DNA of 34,587 nt from Phyllobacteriaceae bacterium (GCA_024645155.1 JAHEGF010000004.1:1-34587); one strand, 5' to 3'; counted from the first letter of the stretch, positions 8,628 through 17,690 are shown. Numbers and translations: made by a program. The notes: generated from the sequence alone by a model not told the origin.

Positions 8628-10156
8628 TGGACATCCGTGCTGCGGAAATTTCCGCGATATTAAAAGATCAAATCAAAAACTTTGGCAAGGAAGCCGAGGT
8701 GTCCGAAGTTGGGCAGGTCCTGTCTGTCGGTGACGGTATTGCCCGTGTCTACGGCCTCGACAATGTCCAAGCTGGTGAAATGGTTGAGTTTCCAGGCGGC
8801 ATTCGCGGCATGGCGCTCAATCTCGAGGCCGACAATGTCGGCGTGGTCATTTTCGGTGCCGACCGGGACATCAAGGAAGGCGACACGGTCAAACGGACCG
8901 GCGCGATTGTTGATGTGCCTACCGGACCAGAACTGCTCGGACGCGTGGTTGATGCTCTCGGCAACCCGATCGATGGCAAGGGCCCGATCAATGCCAAATT
9001 GCGTGCCCGTGTTGACGTCAAGGCGCCGGGTATCATTCCGCGCAAATCGGTGCACGAGCCAATGTCAACAGGCCTGAAGGCCATTGATGCCCTGATCCCG
9101 GTTGGCCGCGGCCAGCGCGAGTTGGTGATCGGGGATCGTCAGACCGGCAAAACCGCGATCATTCTCGATACGATCCTGAACCAGAAAGCCATTCACGACA
9201 AAGGTCCGGAGTCGGAAAAGCTTTACTGCGTCTATGTCGCGGTTGGCCAGAAGCGCTCGACGGTTGCACAGTTCGTGAAGGTTCTCGAAGAGCGTGGGGC
9301 GCTCGAATATTCGATCATCGTTTCGGCGACCGCTTCCGACCCGGCACCGATGCAGTTTCTTGCCCCTTTTGCCGGCTGTGCAATGGGCGAGTATTTTCGC
9401 GACAATGGCAAGCATGCGCTGATCGGCTATGACGACCTGTCGAAACAGGCAGTGTCGTATCGCCAGATGTCGCTGCTGCTTCGCCGTCCGCCGGGACGGG
9501 AGGCCTATCCGGGTGACGTTTTCTACCTGCATTCGCGCCTTTTGGAACGTGCGGCAAAGCTCAACGAAGATAATGGCGCCGGTTCGCTGACCGCGCTTCC
9601 GGTCATTGAAACCCAGGGCAACGACGTTTCGGCGTTCATTCCGACCAACGTCATCTCGATCACCGATGGCCAGATATTCCTTGAAACAGACTTGTTCTAT
9701 CAGGGCATCCGCCCTGCCGTTAATGTCGGTCTGTCTGTGTCGCGAGTTGGCTCCTCGGCGCAGATCAAGGCGATGAAACAGGTTGCCGGTTCGATCAAGG
9801 GTGAACTCGCCCAGTACCGCGAAATGGCCGCGTTTGCACAGTTCGGTTCCGATCTTGATGCCGCAACCCAGCGCCTGCTCAACCGCGGCGCGCGGCTGAC
9901 TGAGCTTTTGAAACAGCCGCAGTTCTCGCCGCTGAAAACCGAAGAGCAGGTCGTCGTAATATTCGCCGGTGTCAACGGTTTCCTTGACAAGCTGGAAGTC
10001 AAGCAGGTCGGTCATTTTGAAAAAGGGCTGCTGGCTTACATCCACGCCGAAGGCAAGGACATTCTCGACTCGATCCGCCAGGAAAAGCAGATCACCGACG
10101 AGACCAAGGACAAGCTGATGGCGGCAGTCACCGCCTACGCCAAGTCTTTCGGTTAG
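8627..10156 (+). CDS. atpA: ATP synthase F1 subunit alpha
   Basis: This is a 509-residue non-catalytic nucleotide-binding subunit of F1. It has an N-terminal beta-barrel (to about residue 95), Walker A GDRQTGKT (169-176) and the alpha signature PAVNVGLSVSRVGSSAQ containing the arginine finger. The C-terminal helical domain ends in TAYAKSFG. Its length and ends match the family, so it looks intact. Translation is likely coupled to atpH by the one-base stop/start overlap. atpG follows after 18 nt. Confidence 0.98.
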   Translation: MDIRAAEISAILKDQIKNFGKEAEVSEVGQVLSVGDGIARVYGLDNVQAGEMVEFPGGIRGMALNLEADNVGVVIFGADRDIKEGDTVKRTGAIVDVPTGPELLGRVVDALGNPIDGKGPINAKLRARVDVKAPGIIPRKSVHEPMSTGLKAIDALIPVGRGQRELVIGDRQTGKTAIILDTILNQKAIHDKGPESEKLYCVYVAVGQKRSTVAQFVKVLEERGALEYSIIVSATASDPAPMQFLAPFAGCAMGEYFRDNGKHALIGYDDLSKQAVSYRQMSLLLRRPPGREAYPGDVFYLHSRLLERAAKLNEDNGAGSLTALPVIETQGNDVSAFIPTNVISITDGQIFLETDLFYQGIRPAVNVGLSVSRVGSSAQIKAMKQVAGSIKGELAQYREMAAFAQFGSDLDAATQRLLNRGARLTELLKQPQFSPLKTEEQVVVIFAGVNGFLDKLEVKQVGHFEKGLLAYIHAEGKDILDSIRQEKQITDETKDKLMAAVTAYAKSFG

Positions 10157-10174
10157 GGCAGGCAGGCAAGCAAT

Positions 10175-11062
10175 ATGGCTTCACTCAAGGATCTTCGCGT
10201 TCGTATTGCCTCGGTAAAGGCGACGCAGAAAATCACCAAAGCGATGCAGATGGTCGCGGCGGCGAAGCTGCGGCGCGCGCAGGACGCTGCGGAAGCGGCA
10301 CGGCCGTATTCCCAGCGCATGGGTGCCGTTCTTGCCAATATCGCGCAGGCAGTCGGCGAAAGCGACGAAGCACCAAAACTGATGACGGGGACGGGTGGTG
10401 ACGCGACCCACTTGCTGGTCGTGTGCACGGCAGAGCGCGGTCTGTGCGGGGGGTTCAACTCACAGATCGTGCGCCTGGCCCGTGAGCATGTCCGCAAGCT
10501 TCAAACCCAGGGGAAGACAGTCAAAATCCTGTGCGTCGGCAAGAAGGGTGCTGATCAGCTGCGCCGCGAACACGGCTCGCTGATCATTGACCGGGTCGAC
10601 CTGCGCGAAGTCAAGAAACTTGCCTTTACCAATGCTGACGGCATTGCAAAGAAGGTTATCGGGTTGTTCGAAGAAGGCAGCTTTGACGTTTGCACATTGT
10701 TCTATTCGGAGTTCAAATCCGTCATCAGCCAGATACCTACGGCTCTGCGCATCATTCCTGCTGCCGCGGAAACGCCTTCACCGGAAGATGCTGCCAGCGC
10801 AGGCGGCGCGATCTATGACTATGAACCGGATGCAAGTGCCATTCTCAGCGACCTCATTCCACGCAATATCGCGGTACAGATATTCCGTGCGTTGCTGGAA
10901 AATGCAGCTTCCGAACAAGGTGCCCGCATGTCGGCAATGGACAGCGCCACACGCAATGCCGGTGAAATGATCGACAAACTGACGATCACCTACAACCGGC
11001 AGCGACAGGCGCAAATTACAAAAGAACTCATCGAAATCATTTCGGGCGCGGAAGCGCTCTAA
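10175..11062 (+). CDS. atpG: ATP synthase F1 subunit gamma
   Basis: This is the 295-residue central-stalk subunit that rotates inside the alpha3-beta3 head. The N-terminal helix MASLKDLRVRIASVKATQKITKAMQMVAAAKL and the C-terminal helix with ITYNRQRQAQITKELIEIISGA are the conserved coiled-coil parts of gamma; the middle is the Rossmann-like domain. Purine-rich GGCAGG repeats precede the ATG. It is complete, with normal length, and lies 18 nt after atpA and 18 nt before atpD. Confidence 0.97.
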   Translation: MASLKDLRVRIASVKATQKITKAMQMVAAAKLRRAQDAAEAARPYSQRMGAVLANIAQAVGESDEAPKLMTGTGGDATHLLVVCTAERGLCGGFNSQIVRLAREHVRKLQTQGKTVKILCVGKKGADQLRREHGSLIIDRVDLREVKKLAFTNADGIAKKVIGLFEEGSFDVCTLFYSEFKSVISQIPTALRIIPAAAETPSPEDAASAGGAIYDYEPDASAILSDLIPRNIAVQIFRALLENAASEQGARMSAMDSATRNAGEMIDKLTITYNRQRQAQITKELIEIISGAEAL

Positions 11063-11080
11063 TCGCGAAGGTAAGGATCG

Positions 11081-12613
11081 ATGGCGAAAGCAGCAGCGAC
11101 CTCGAAGAAGGCCACACCGGCCAGGAAACCAACCGCCGGCAAACTGGCGGCGGCAAAAAACACTACGGGCAAATCATCGGTGGCTGCGAAAGCCGGCGGT
11201 TCGGTTGGCAAGATCAGCCAGGTCATCGGCGCGGTTGTCGACGTCAAGTTTGACGGCGATCTTCCGGCTATCCTCAACGCGCTTGAAACGGACAATGGCG
11301 GCAACCGCTTGGTTCTGGAGGTGGCGCAGCATCTGGGCGAGAATTCAGTTCGCACCATCGCCATGGACTCCACTGAGGGTCTGGTTCGCGGTCAGGAAGT
11401 TGTCGATTTAGGTGAACCCATTACCATGCCGGTGGGAGATGAGACACTTGGCAGGATCATGAATGTGATTGGTGAGCCGGTGGACGAAGCCGGACCGATC
11501 AAGACTAAGGCTAGGCGTGCCATCCATCAAGATGCACCGCCATTTGTCGAGCAGTCGACCGAGTCTGAAATTCTCGCGACCGGCATCAAGGTTGTTGACC
11601 TTCTGGCGCCCTATGCGAGAGGCGGAAAGATCGGCCTGTTCGGGGGTGCCGGCGTCGGCAAGACCGTTCTAATTCTCGAACTGATCAACAACATTGCCAA
11701 GGCGCATGGTGGCTATTCGGTTTTCGCCGGTGTCGGAGAGCGCACCCGAGAGGGCAACGACCTTTATTGGGAAATGATCGAATCGGGCGTTAACAAGGAA
11801 GGCGGCGGAGAAGGCTCGAAATGTGCAATGGTGTTCGGCCAGATGAACGAGCCACCCGGCGCCCGTGCACGTGTCGGTCTTTCTGGTCTGACCGTGGCCG
11901 AGCATTTCCGCAACGAAGGTCAAGACGTTCTCTACTTCGTGGACAACATATTCCGCTTTACCCAGGCCGGGTCAGAAGTGTCCGCCCTGCTGGGCCGTAT
12001 TCCTTCAGCGGTAGGCTACCAGCCGACGCTTGCAACCGATATGGGCACCATGCAGGAGCGCATTACCACCACAACCAAGGGATCGATCACTTCGGTTCAG
12101 GCGATTTACGTGCCCGCCGACGATTTGACCGACCCGGCCCCGGCGACCTCGTTTGCCCATCTGGATGCGACAACGGTTCTGTCGCGTGCGATTTCGGAGA
12201 AGGGCATATATCCGGCGGTTGATCCGCTCGATTCGACATCACGCATGCTCGATCCGTCGGTCATTGGCGAGGAGCATTACAATGTTGCCCGTCAGGTGCA
12301 GGAAGTGCTTCAGCGCTACAAGGCGCTACAGGATATCATCGCGATTCTCGGCATGGACGAGCTTTCCGAAGAAGACAAGATTGCGGTCGCGCGCGCGCGC
12401 AAAATCGAGCGTTTCCTGTCGCAACCATTCTTCGTCGCTGAAGTCTTTACCGGCTCGCCCGGTAAACTGGTTGATCTTGAAGACACGATCAAGGGTTTCA
12501 AGGGACTGGTCAACGGAGACTACGATCACCTGCCTGAGGCCGCTTTTTACATGGTCGGCAATATCGAAGAGGCGGTCGAGAAGGCGCAGAAGCTGGCTGC
12601 GGAAGCCGCCTGA
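11081..12613 (+). CDS. atpD: ATP synthase F1 subunit beta, with N-terminal Ala/Lys-rich extension
   Basis: This is the 510-residue catalytic subunit of F1. It has Walker A GGAGVGKT (188-195), the GERTREGNDLY catalytic segment and the DELSEED-type loop at about residue 426. The protein is longer than the common size of about 470-480 because the first 40 or so residues are a low-complexity Ala/Lys/Thr-rich extension before the canonical start (VGKISQVIGAVVDVKF). No better SD-supported ATG lies between the extension and the core, and similar extensions occur in other rhizobial AtpD proteins. It overlaps the start of the following YHS-like gene by one base (TGATG). Confidence 0.97.
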   Translation: MAKAAATSKKATPARKPTAGKLAAAKNTTGKSSVAAKAGGSVGKISQVIGAVVDVKFDGDLPAILNALETDNGGNRLVLEVAQHLGENSVRTIAMDSTEGLVRGQEVVDLGEPITMPVGDETLGRIMNVIGEPVDEAGPIKTKARRAIHQDAPPFVEQSTESEILATGIKVVDLLAPYARGGKIGLFGGAGVGKTVLILELINNIAKAHGGYSVFAGVGERTREGNDLYWEMIESGVNKEGGGEGSKCAMVFGQMNEPPGARARVGLSGLTVAEHFRNEGQDVLYFVDNIFRFTQAGSEVSALLGRIPSAVGYQPTLATDMGTMQERITTTTKGSITSVQAIYVPADDLTDPAPATSFAHLDATTVLSRAISEKGIYPAVDPLDSTSRMLDPSVIGEEHYNVARQVQEVLQRYKALQDIIAILGMDELSEEDKIAVARARKIERFLSQPFFVAEVFTGSPGKLVDLEDTIKGFKGLVNGDYDHLPEAAFYMVGNIEEAVEKAQKLAAEAA

Positions 12614-12798
12614 TGTCGGATGAATTACGGATCGGGGATGCGGTCAACGAGACCTGTCCATGGTCCGGCAAGCCGATTGCAGGGGATTCTCTGACGGTTT
12701 ATCGCGGCAAGGTTGTGGGATTCTGCAATCCCGGTTGCCGCGACAAGTTTGATAGGGCGGTCTCGCATTTCGAGGCCGCACTTGCCAAGGAAGAATGA
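12613..12798 (+). CDS. Small YHS/TRASH-like cysteine protein inside the atp operon
   Basis: This is a 61-residue protein. Its single compact domain has the layout Cys15-Pro-x-x-Gly-Lys-Pro-Ile, then YRGKVVGFCNPGCRDKFDRAV with Cys38 and Cys42. This resembles the YHS/TRASH fold, in which the cysteines bind a metal. Both ends overlap neighbouring genes: the ATG uses the last base of the atpD stop, and its TGA lies immediately before the preferred atpC start (and overlaps an alternative one). Its translation is therefore tied to the ATP synthase genes. No enzymatic residues are visible. I recall related small ORFs between atpD and atpC in other rhizobia, sometimes mislabelled as glutathione S-transferase, but no proven function. 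Confidence 0.8.
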   Translation: MSDELRIGDAVNETCPWSGKPIAGDSLTVYRGKVVGFCNPGCRDKFDRAVSHFEAALAKEE

Positions 12799-12800
12799 CG

Positions 12801-13199
12801 ATGGCCGATAGTTTCAAATTCGAACTGGTCTCACCCGAGCAGCTTCTCGTGTCCGAGGAAGTCTCGGAGGTCATTGTGCCGGGTTCGGAAGGCGAAATGA
12901 CCGTAATGGCTCACCATGCCCCGGTGATGACCAGCATCAAGCCCGGTGTGGTTACTGTCAAAACCGCAGCCGGTGCCACAAACCGCTATGTGGTGTTCGG
13001 CGGCTTTGCCGATATTCTACCGGAAGGCTGCACGCTGCTCGCCGAATCGGCGGTTTCGGTTGCCGATATTGACCGCGAGGACCTTGCACAGCGCATCCAG
13101 AATGTTCGCGAGGACATTGCCGACGCCAAGGATGAAGCAACACGCAGCAGGGCCAACGAACAGCTCGCCCATCTGACGACGCTGGAAAGCGCGCTCTAG
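12801..13199 (+). CDS. atpC: ATP synthase F1 subunit epsilon
   Basis: This is the 132-residue epsilon subunit, which joins the central stalk and regulates ATP hydrolysis. I prefer the ATG at 12801 (MADSFKFELVSPEQLL, the typical alphaproteobacterial N-terminus), served by GGAAG about 8 nt upstream. An ATG at 12795 would add two residues but sits too close to the SD. The N-terminal beta-sandwich has the motif VIVPGSEGEMTVMAHHAPV, and the C-terminal helical hairpin covers about residues 88-132. It is the last gene of the operon and meets rppH tail to tail over a 39-nt gap in which I see no clear intrinsic terminator. Confidence 0.95.
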   Translation: MADSFKFELVSPEQLLVSEEVSEVIVPGSEGEMTVMAHHAPVMTSIKPGVVTVKTAAGATNRYVVFGGFADILPEGCTLLAESAVSVADIDREDLAQRIQNVREDIADAKDEATRSRANEQLAHLTTLESAL

Positions 13200-13238
13200 C
13201 AAGTTCCAGTCAGATCCTGGGAGTCTCCGGCAACCGGC

Positions 13239-13745
13239 TCAAACGGACAAATGGCGGAACATGGCGACCACCTGGTCATAGACATTGCGCTTGAAGGGCA
13301 CGATCAGCCCGGGCAAATCGTCCATCGGTTTCCAGGCCCAACTGTCAAATTCTGGTGCGTGGCCTCCGGGCGGCGGATTGATAGCGATTTCGTTTTCATC
13401 GCCTTCGAAACGGAAAGCGAACCAGCGTTGTGTCTGGCCGCGATACTTTCCCTTCAATGCGATGCCCACCAGATGAGCCGGCAGGTCGTATGAAATCCAT
13501 TCTGGAGCCTCGGCAAGTAGCGAAACAGAGCGCATGCCGGTTTCCTCGTATAGCTCGCGGACGGCAGCCTTGTAGGGGTCTTCTCCCTTGTCGATGCCGC
13601 CCTGCGGCATTTGCCAAAGACGCGTCGCTCCGGCCATCTCGCTGTCCGTTGGGGCAATACGGCGCCCGGCCCACACCAGGCCCTGGTTGTTGAGCACCAT
13701 TACCCCGACACAGGGACGGTATGGCAGGGCGGAAGGATCATTCAT
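13239..13745 (-). CDS. rppH: RNA 5'-pyrophosphohydrolase (Nudix)
   Basis: This is a 168-residue Nudix hydrolase of the RppH/NudH type, which removes pyrophosphate from 5'-triphosphorylated RNA and so triggers mRNA decay. The start is the ATG at 13745 with GAGG 7 nt upstream; the longer open frame to 13925 only overlaps the upstream gene. The N-terminus YRPCVGVMVLNNQGLVWAGRR and the Nudix box (about 49-71: GG..KGED..KAAVRELYEETGM) are clear, as is the motif LWQMPQGGID. It lies 13 nt downstream of the deacetylase-like gene, in the usual rhizobial order ctpA-DUF610-rppH. Confidence 0.94.
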   Translation of the reverse strand: MNDPSALPYRPCVGVMVLNNQGLVWAGRRIAPTDSEMAGATRLWQMPQGGIDKGEDPYKAAVRELYEETGMRSVSLLAEAPEWISYDLPAHLVGIALKGKYRGQTQRWFAFRFEGDENEIAINPPPGGHAPEFDSWAWKPMDDLPGLIVPFKRNVYDQVVAMFRHLSV

Positions 13746-13758
13746 CTTACCGGCCTCA

Positions 13759-14949
13759 TCAGCGGCGCTCCGGATCAACGGCAATGGCCGATACGGGTAC
13801 GATCTCGATTCCGCGCCGACGCGCCTCCTTGACCCAAGAAGCCACTGCCTCGACTGTCTCGCCGAATGCCGAACCGGTGCCGACTGCGTAGCCACGGGCG
13901 CGTGCGGTGTTCTCCAGTTCGTCAAGCTTCTTCAGGATGGCGTTGCGCGACCGCTCAGTGTCGATCACTGTATCGCCCGCGGCAAACGGAACCCGGTCTG
14001 GCAGTGCCAGTTCTGCTGCGACACTGCGTGCAGATGTGCCGTCATCAAGAAACATCAGGCCGCGCTTACCCAGTTCCTGCATCAATTGGCCCATCGCAGA
14101 CTTGTCGGCAAGGTAGCGCGCGCCCATGTAGTTCATGACGCCGGTATAATTGGTGGTGCGGGCAAGCGACCAGTGGAGTTTCTCGACATTCGACTGCGCG
14201 GAATCGCCGACGGTCAGCGTGTTTTCACCGGGATTGACCTGCGGATAGTCAAAAGGCTCCATCGGCACCTGCATCATGATCTCATGACCTTCGCGCCGGG
14301 CAGTCTGCATCCATCGCCCGATACTGTTGCCATGAGGTGCAAAGGCAAGTGTTACCGATGACGGTAGCTTGGCGATGGCCGACTGGGTCCCGGTTTGCGA
14401 CAGGCCAAGCCCGCCAATAATGATGGCAACGCGCGCGCCGCGCGTGCCCGACCACGGTCTTGCGTAGACATCGAAGGGCCGGCGTCCGTCGCTGGCGCGG
14501 ACCGGAAGCGGGCCTGCCGCGGTTTTTTCGATCAACGCATTGTCGGGCAGATGGGCAACCCGCAGATCCTGACCGATCTCCGAGGGATCACGAATCACGA
14601 TGACCGAATTGGACGGTTTCTCGCGCGGTTTGACCTGGATAATCGACGGGCCTTCGGATGCAGCGGCATCCTCGGCGCCGTTGACGGCTGTGTCGTCATT
14701 CGATGCAGGCTCGTCCGCCGGCGGCAAATCTGCCCTTTCAACGGGGGTAACGTCGACGACCTGAACCGGCGATCGGTAGGGCCGCTCCCGGGTCGCGATC
14801 ATTCCGGATACGGCAACAACCAGAACAACAGCGAGACCCGATGTCATTTGCCGGTAAGACGGCATAATGCCACGCCGGGGCTTGTTGGCCTGGCGTTGCT
14901 GGCCCAATGGGCGCTCGATGTCTTTTTGAAGGGGCAATCCGCAATCCAT
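13759..14949 (-). CDS. Divergent polysaccharide deacetylase family protein (DUF610/YibQ-like)
   Basis: This is a 396-residue membrane-anchored periplasmic protein. A basic N-terminus leads into one TM helix (about 37-52, GLAVVLVVAVSGMIA). A Pro/Glu-rich linker of about 100 residues follows, and then a NodB-like barrel with the segments ARVAIIIGGLGLSQTGT, VTLAFAPHGNSI, QVPMEPFDYP and MNYMGARYL typical of the divergent deacetylase family. The start at 14949 lacks a good SD; a TTG at 14940 is an alternative. The family commonly neighbours envC and ctpA, as here, which suggests a role in peptidoglycan or septum processing. Its catalytic activity is not proven. Gap 14950-15004 to ctpA. Confidence 0.85.
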   Translation of the reverse strand: MDCGLPLQKDIERPLGQQRQANKPRRGIMPSYRQMTSGLAVVLVVAVSGMIATRERPYRSPVQVVDVTPVERADLPPADEPASNDDTAVNGAEDAAASEGPSIIQVKPREKPSNSVIVIRDPSEIGQDLRVAHLPDNALIEKTAAGPLPVRASDGRRPFDVYARPWSGTRGARVAIIIGGLGLSQTGTQSAIAKLPSSVTLAFAPHGNSIGRWMQTARREGHEIMMQVPMEPFDYPQVNPGENTLTVGDSAQSNVEKLHWSLARTTNYTGVMNYMGARYLADKSAMGQLMQELGKRGLMFLDDGTSARSVAAELALPDRVPFAAGDTVIDTERSRNAILKKLDELENTARARGYAVGTGSAFGETVEAVASWVKEARRRGIEIVPVSAIAVDPERR

Positions 14950-15004
14950 GCCGATGGTTGGATGGGACGGACGTCAAGCTGGCCGGCTTGACGTCCGCTG
15001 GTTC

Positions 15005-16330
15005 CTACTGGTTGAGCACCGCCTGATCAGGGTTCGGCGGAAATGCCGGATCGGTTTTCTCGCCACGCAGCAAGGCCAATGCATGATTGAGCTGGATATC
15101 ATCCTTGGCTTCCGGCGGCACATAGGCTGCAGAACCGGAACCGCTCTCGTCTTCTTCCTGGCCCTGGATATGACCGCGCAAATCGGATTCACCGCGGGTC
15201 ACGTCGCGGCCTTTCAGTTCATCAGGCAGTGGCTGCTGGACGATAATGTCCGGCGTAATGCCCTTGCCCTGAATCGAAGTGCCGGCGGGAGTATAGTAGA
15301 GCGCGGTGGTTAGCCGCAGCGAGCCGTTTTCGGCCAGCGGAATGATCGTCTGAACCGAACCCTTGCCAAACGATCGTGTACCAAGGACCGTGGCCCGTTT
15401 GTGATCCTGCAGCGCACCGGCGACAATTTCGGAAGCGCTTGCCGAACCACCATTGACCATGACAATCAGGGGTTTTCCGGCGATCAGATCGCCCGGACGT
15501 GAATCAAATCGCGAAATATCCTTCGGATCGCGGCCGCGGGTCGAAACGATTTCGCCACGGTCGAGAAAAGCGTCGGAAACGCCGACCGCCTGATCAAGCA
15601 GTCCGCCGGGATTGAGCCTCAGGTCGAGGATGTATCCCTTCAGCTTGCCTTCTGGGATTTCCTTGGAAATGGAGGAGATGGCGGATTCCAGGTCATCGAG
15701 GGTTTTCTCGGTAAAGCTCAGCACGCGAACATATCCGACATCGCCTTCGCTGCGGAACTTCACCGCCCGCAATTTGATGATGTCGCGAATGATGGTGATC
15801 TTCAGCGGCTTGTCGGCACCTTCGCGCAGTATCGTCAGTTCAATCGGCGTATTGACCAGTCCGCGCATCTTGGCAACGGCTTCCGCCAATGTCAGGCCCC
15901 GGATATCCTCGCCATCGATCTGCGAAATCATGTCACCAGACAGGACTCCGGCCTTCGATGCCGGTGTGTCGTCAATGGGAGCGATAACCTTGACGAGTTC
16001 GTCTTCCATTGTCACTTCGATGCCAAGGCCGCCGAACTCACCCTTTGTCTGGACACGCATGTCCTTGGCAGCCTCGGGAGTGAGATAGGAGGAATGCGGA
16101 TCAAGCGAGGTCAACATGCCGTTGATCGCGCTTTCGATCAGCTTGGATTCTTCCGGCGGCGTTACATATTGGCCGCGAATTCTCTCGAAAATGTCGCCAA
16201 AAACGGCCAATTGCCGATATGTGTCCGAGCCGGCCGCATTGGCGCCGGCCGGCGGCAGCGTATAGGCAATGCCAACAGCGGATGCGCCCATAAGCGCACC
16301 GGCAAACAGCAGTGACAATTTACGTATCAT
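15005..16330 (-). CDS. ctpA: C-terminal processing peptidase CtpA (S41)
   Basis: This is a 441-residue periplasmic serine protease of family S41. It has an N-terminal signal sequence (LSLLFAGALMGASAVG), a PDZ domain (about 97-180, GGLGIEVTMED) and the catalytic core with nucleophile Ser298 in GGSASASEI and the general base Lys323 in SFGKGSV, 25 residues apart as in the family. The low-complexity C-terminal tail is Gly/Ser/Glu-rich. Members trim peptidoglycan hydrolases and other envelope proteins. The gene overlaps the end of the envC-like gene by 11 nt, so the two are probably co-translated. Confidence 0.94.
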   Translation of the reverse strand: MIRKLSLLFAGALMGASAVGIAYTLPPAGANAAGSDTYRQLAVFGDIFERIRGQYVTPPEESKLIESAINGMLTSLDPHSSYLTPEAAKDMRVQTKGEFGGLGIEVTMEDELVKVIAPIDDTPASKAGVLSGDMISQIDGEDIRGLTLAEAVAKMRGLVNTPIELTILREGADKPLKITIIRDIIKLRAVKFRSEGDVGYVRVLSFTEKTLDDLESAISSISKEIPEGKLKGYILDLRLNPGGLLDQAVGVSDAFLDRGEIVSTRGRDPKDISRFDSRPGDLIAGKPLIVMVNGGSASASEIVAGALQDHKRATVLGTRSFGKGSVQTIIPLAENGSLRLTTALYYTPAGTSIQGKGITPDIIVQQPLPDELKGRDVTRGESDLRGHIQGQEEDESGSGSAAYVPPEAKDDIQLNHALALLRGEKTDPAFPPNPDQAVLNQ

Positions 16331-17660
16331 TCCCAGTCCTTCCGCGACTGTCTGGCGCCCACCATGGCGCCGGATCTACAGGTTTTCCATTTCTGCGAAA
16401 CTCGACATACAGTTCCGGCAGCTTGTGTTCCTCTTCGGTGGCTGCGTTGCTGGCGACCCTGAAATCACCCATAACACCGACCGGCTCTCCGGCCAAAACC
16501 GCCTGTCCCAATCCTACATTGATTCTGTCTATGCCGGCGAGAACAACATGATATCCATCCTTGGCGTCCAGGATCAAGAGTTGACCATAGGATCTGAACG
16601 GCCCGGCATACAACACCGTGCTGTCGGCAGGGGCCGTCACGATAGCCCCGGATTGTGTTAGAACGGTGTCGCCAAGCTGCTTGCGTCCAATGTCATCGGT
16701 TTCGCCAAAATGACGGCTTATATGACCGGTGGCAGGCAACGGCACCTTGCCGCGCAGCGATACAAACGCGTAGAGCGATCCGATAAGCTGTTCTGACGGG
16801 TCGCTGGATTTTGCGCGCTGCCGGGCATCTTTGAGCCGTTCCTCTTCCGCCTGCCGCGCTGCTGCCACTCGGTCGCGGATCGACGTAATCCGGCTCTCAA
16901 GGGACGTGATAAGCTGCTGCAGCGACTGGGCCTCAGTGGCAAGTTTTCTTGCCATTGCCTGTTCGCGGTGCAAAGTTTCTCCGGACTGCGTTTCAAGCTG
17001 TTGTTTTTCCTCGACAAGCAGGGCCAGCCGTTTCTTTTCGCCAAGCTGCTCTACCACACGCGCAGCGAGGTTCTGGCGCTCGGTCTCGATACTGTTCGTT
17101 ACCCGTTTCAGTTCCTTGAGATCGGCAATCAGGATTTCGGTTTCCGCGCGCATTTCCGGCACCACGGCGCCCAGCAGAATGGCACTGCGGACCGAGGCAA
17201 GGGCATCATGGGGTTGAACAATCAGGGCCGGCGGCGGGTTGAGGCCGATACGTTGCAAGGCCGCCAGCACTTCGGAAAGCACGTTGCGCCTCTGCTTAAG
17301 CGATATCCGGATCGCGGTATGCTGTTCCTTCAATCCGGTCAGCCTGGCCTCGATGTCCTGGATATCCTCCGACAGCTTCTTTTCCGTCTTGGCAGTCTGG
17401 ATCAGGGCTGCGGTCAGCACTGCCTTTTCCTTGCGAATTGCCGAAACCTCGCTTTCTAGCGCTGCAACCCTATCGCGGGAAAGCGCAAGCTTGCGATTGA
17501 GGGTGGAATATTCAGATTCTGTGGCCTTTTGCCTGATCTCGAGGTCTTCGACATCCTGCGCAAACGACGGCCACGCCAGTGCAGCCGAAAGCAGCGCTGC
17601 AAACAGCGCTGCAAATCCCGGTTTCCTCGGCGGTGGCATGATCTGGCGATCCAATGTCAT
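16320..17660 (-). CDS. envC: EnvC-like murein hydrolase activator
   Basis: This is a 446-residue periplasmic protein with a signal sequence ending near AWPSFAQ, a long coiled coil (about 40-290) and a C-terminal LytM/M23-type domain. In that domain the zinc ligands are missing: where active enzymes have HxH near the end (HLHFE), this protein has ELYVEFR, and the upstream His/Asp positions are also lost. It is therefore expected to activate cell-division amidases rather than cut peptidoglycan itself, as E. coli EnvC does. The start at 17660 has no clear SD; an ATG at 17639 is possible. It overlaps ctpA. A CtrA-like sequence lies 31 nt upstream of 17660. Confidence 0.88.
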   Translation of the reverse strand: MTLDRQIMPPPRKPGFAALFAALLSAALAWPSFAQDVEDLEIRQKATESEYSTLNRKLALSRDRVAALESEVSAIRKEKAVLTAALIQTAKTEKKLSEDIQDIEARLTGLKEQHTAIRISLKQRRNVLSEVLAALQRIGLNPPPALIVQPHDALASVRSAILLGAVVPEMRAETEILIADLKELKRVTNSIETERQNLAARVVEQLGEKKRLALLVEEKQQLETQSGETLHREQAMARKLATEAQSLQQLITSLESRITSIRDRVAAARQAEEERLKDARQRAKSSDPSEQLIGSLYAFVSLRGKVPLPATGHISRHFGETDDIGRKQLGDTVLTQSGAIVTAPADSTVLYAGPFRSYGQLLILDAKDGYHVVLAGIDRINVGLGQAVLAGEPVGVMGDFRVASNAATEEEHKLPELYVEFRRNGKPVDPAPWWAPDSRGRTGNDT

Positions 17661-17690
17661 TGGCGGTTCGGATAGGTAATCATCTGCCTG

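Noticed and set aside
9065..10045. 326-codon frame antisense to atpA
   Set aside because: Shadow of a highly conserved gene, with no family resemblance and no start signals.
13200..13238. Terminator between atpC and rppH
   Set aside because: Only a tiny CCGG-type repeat without a T-run is visible; termination here may be Rho-dependent.
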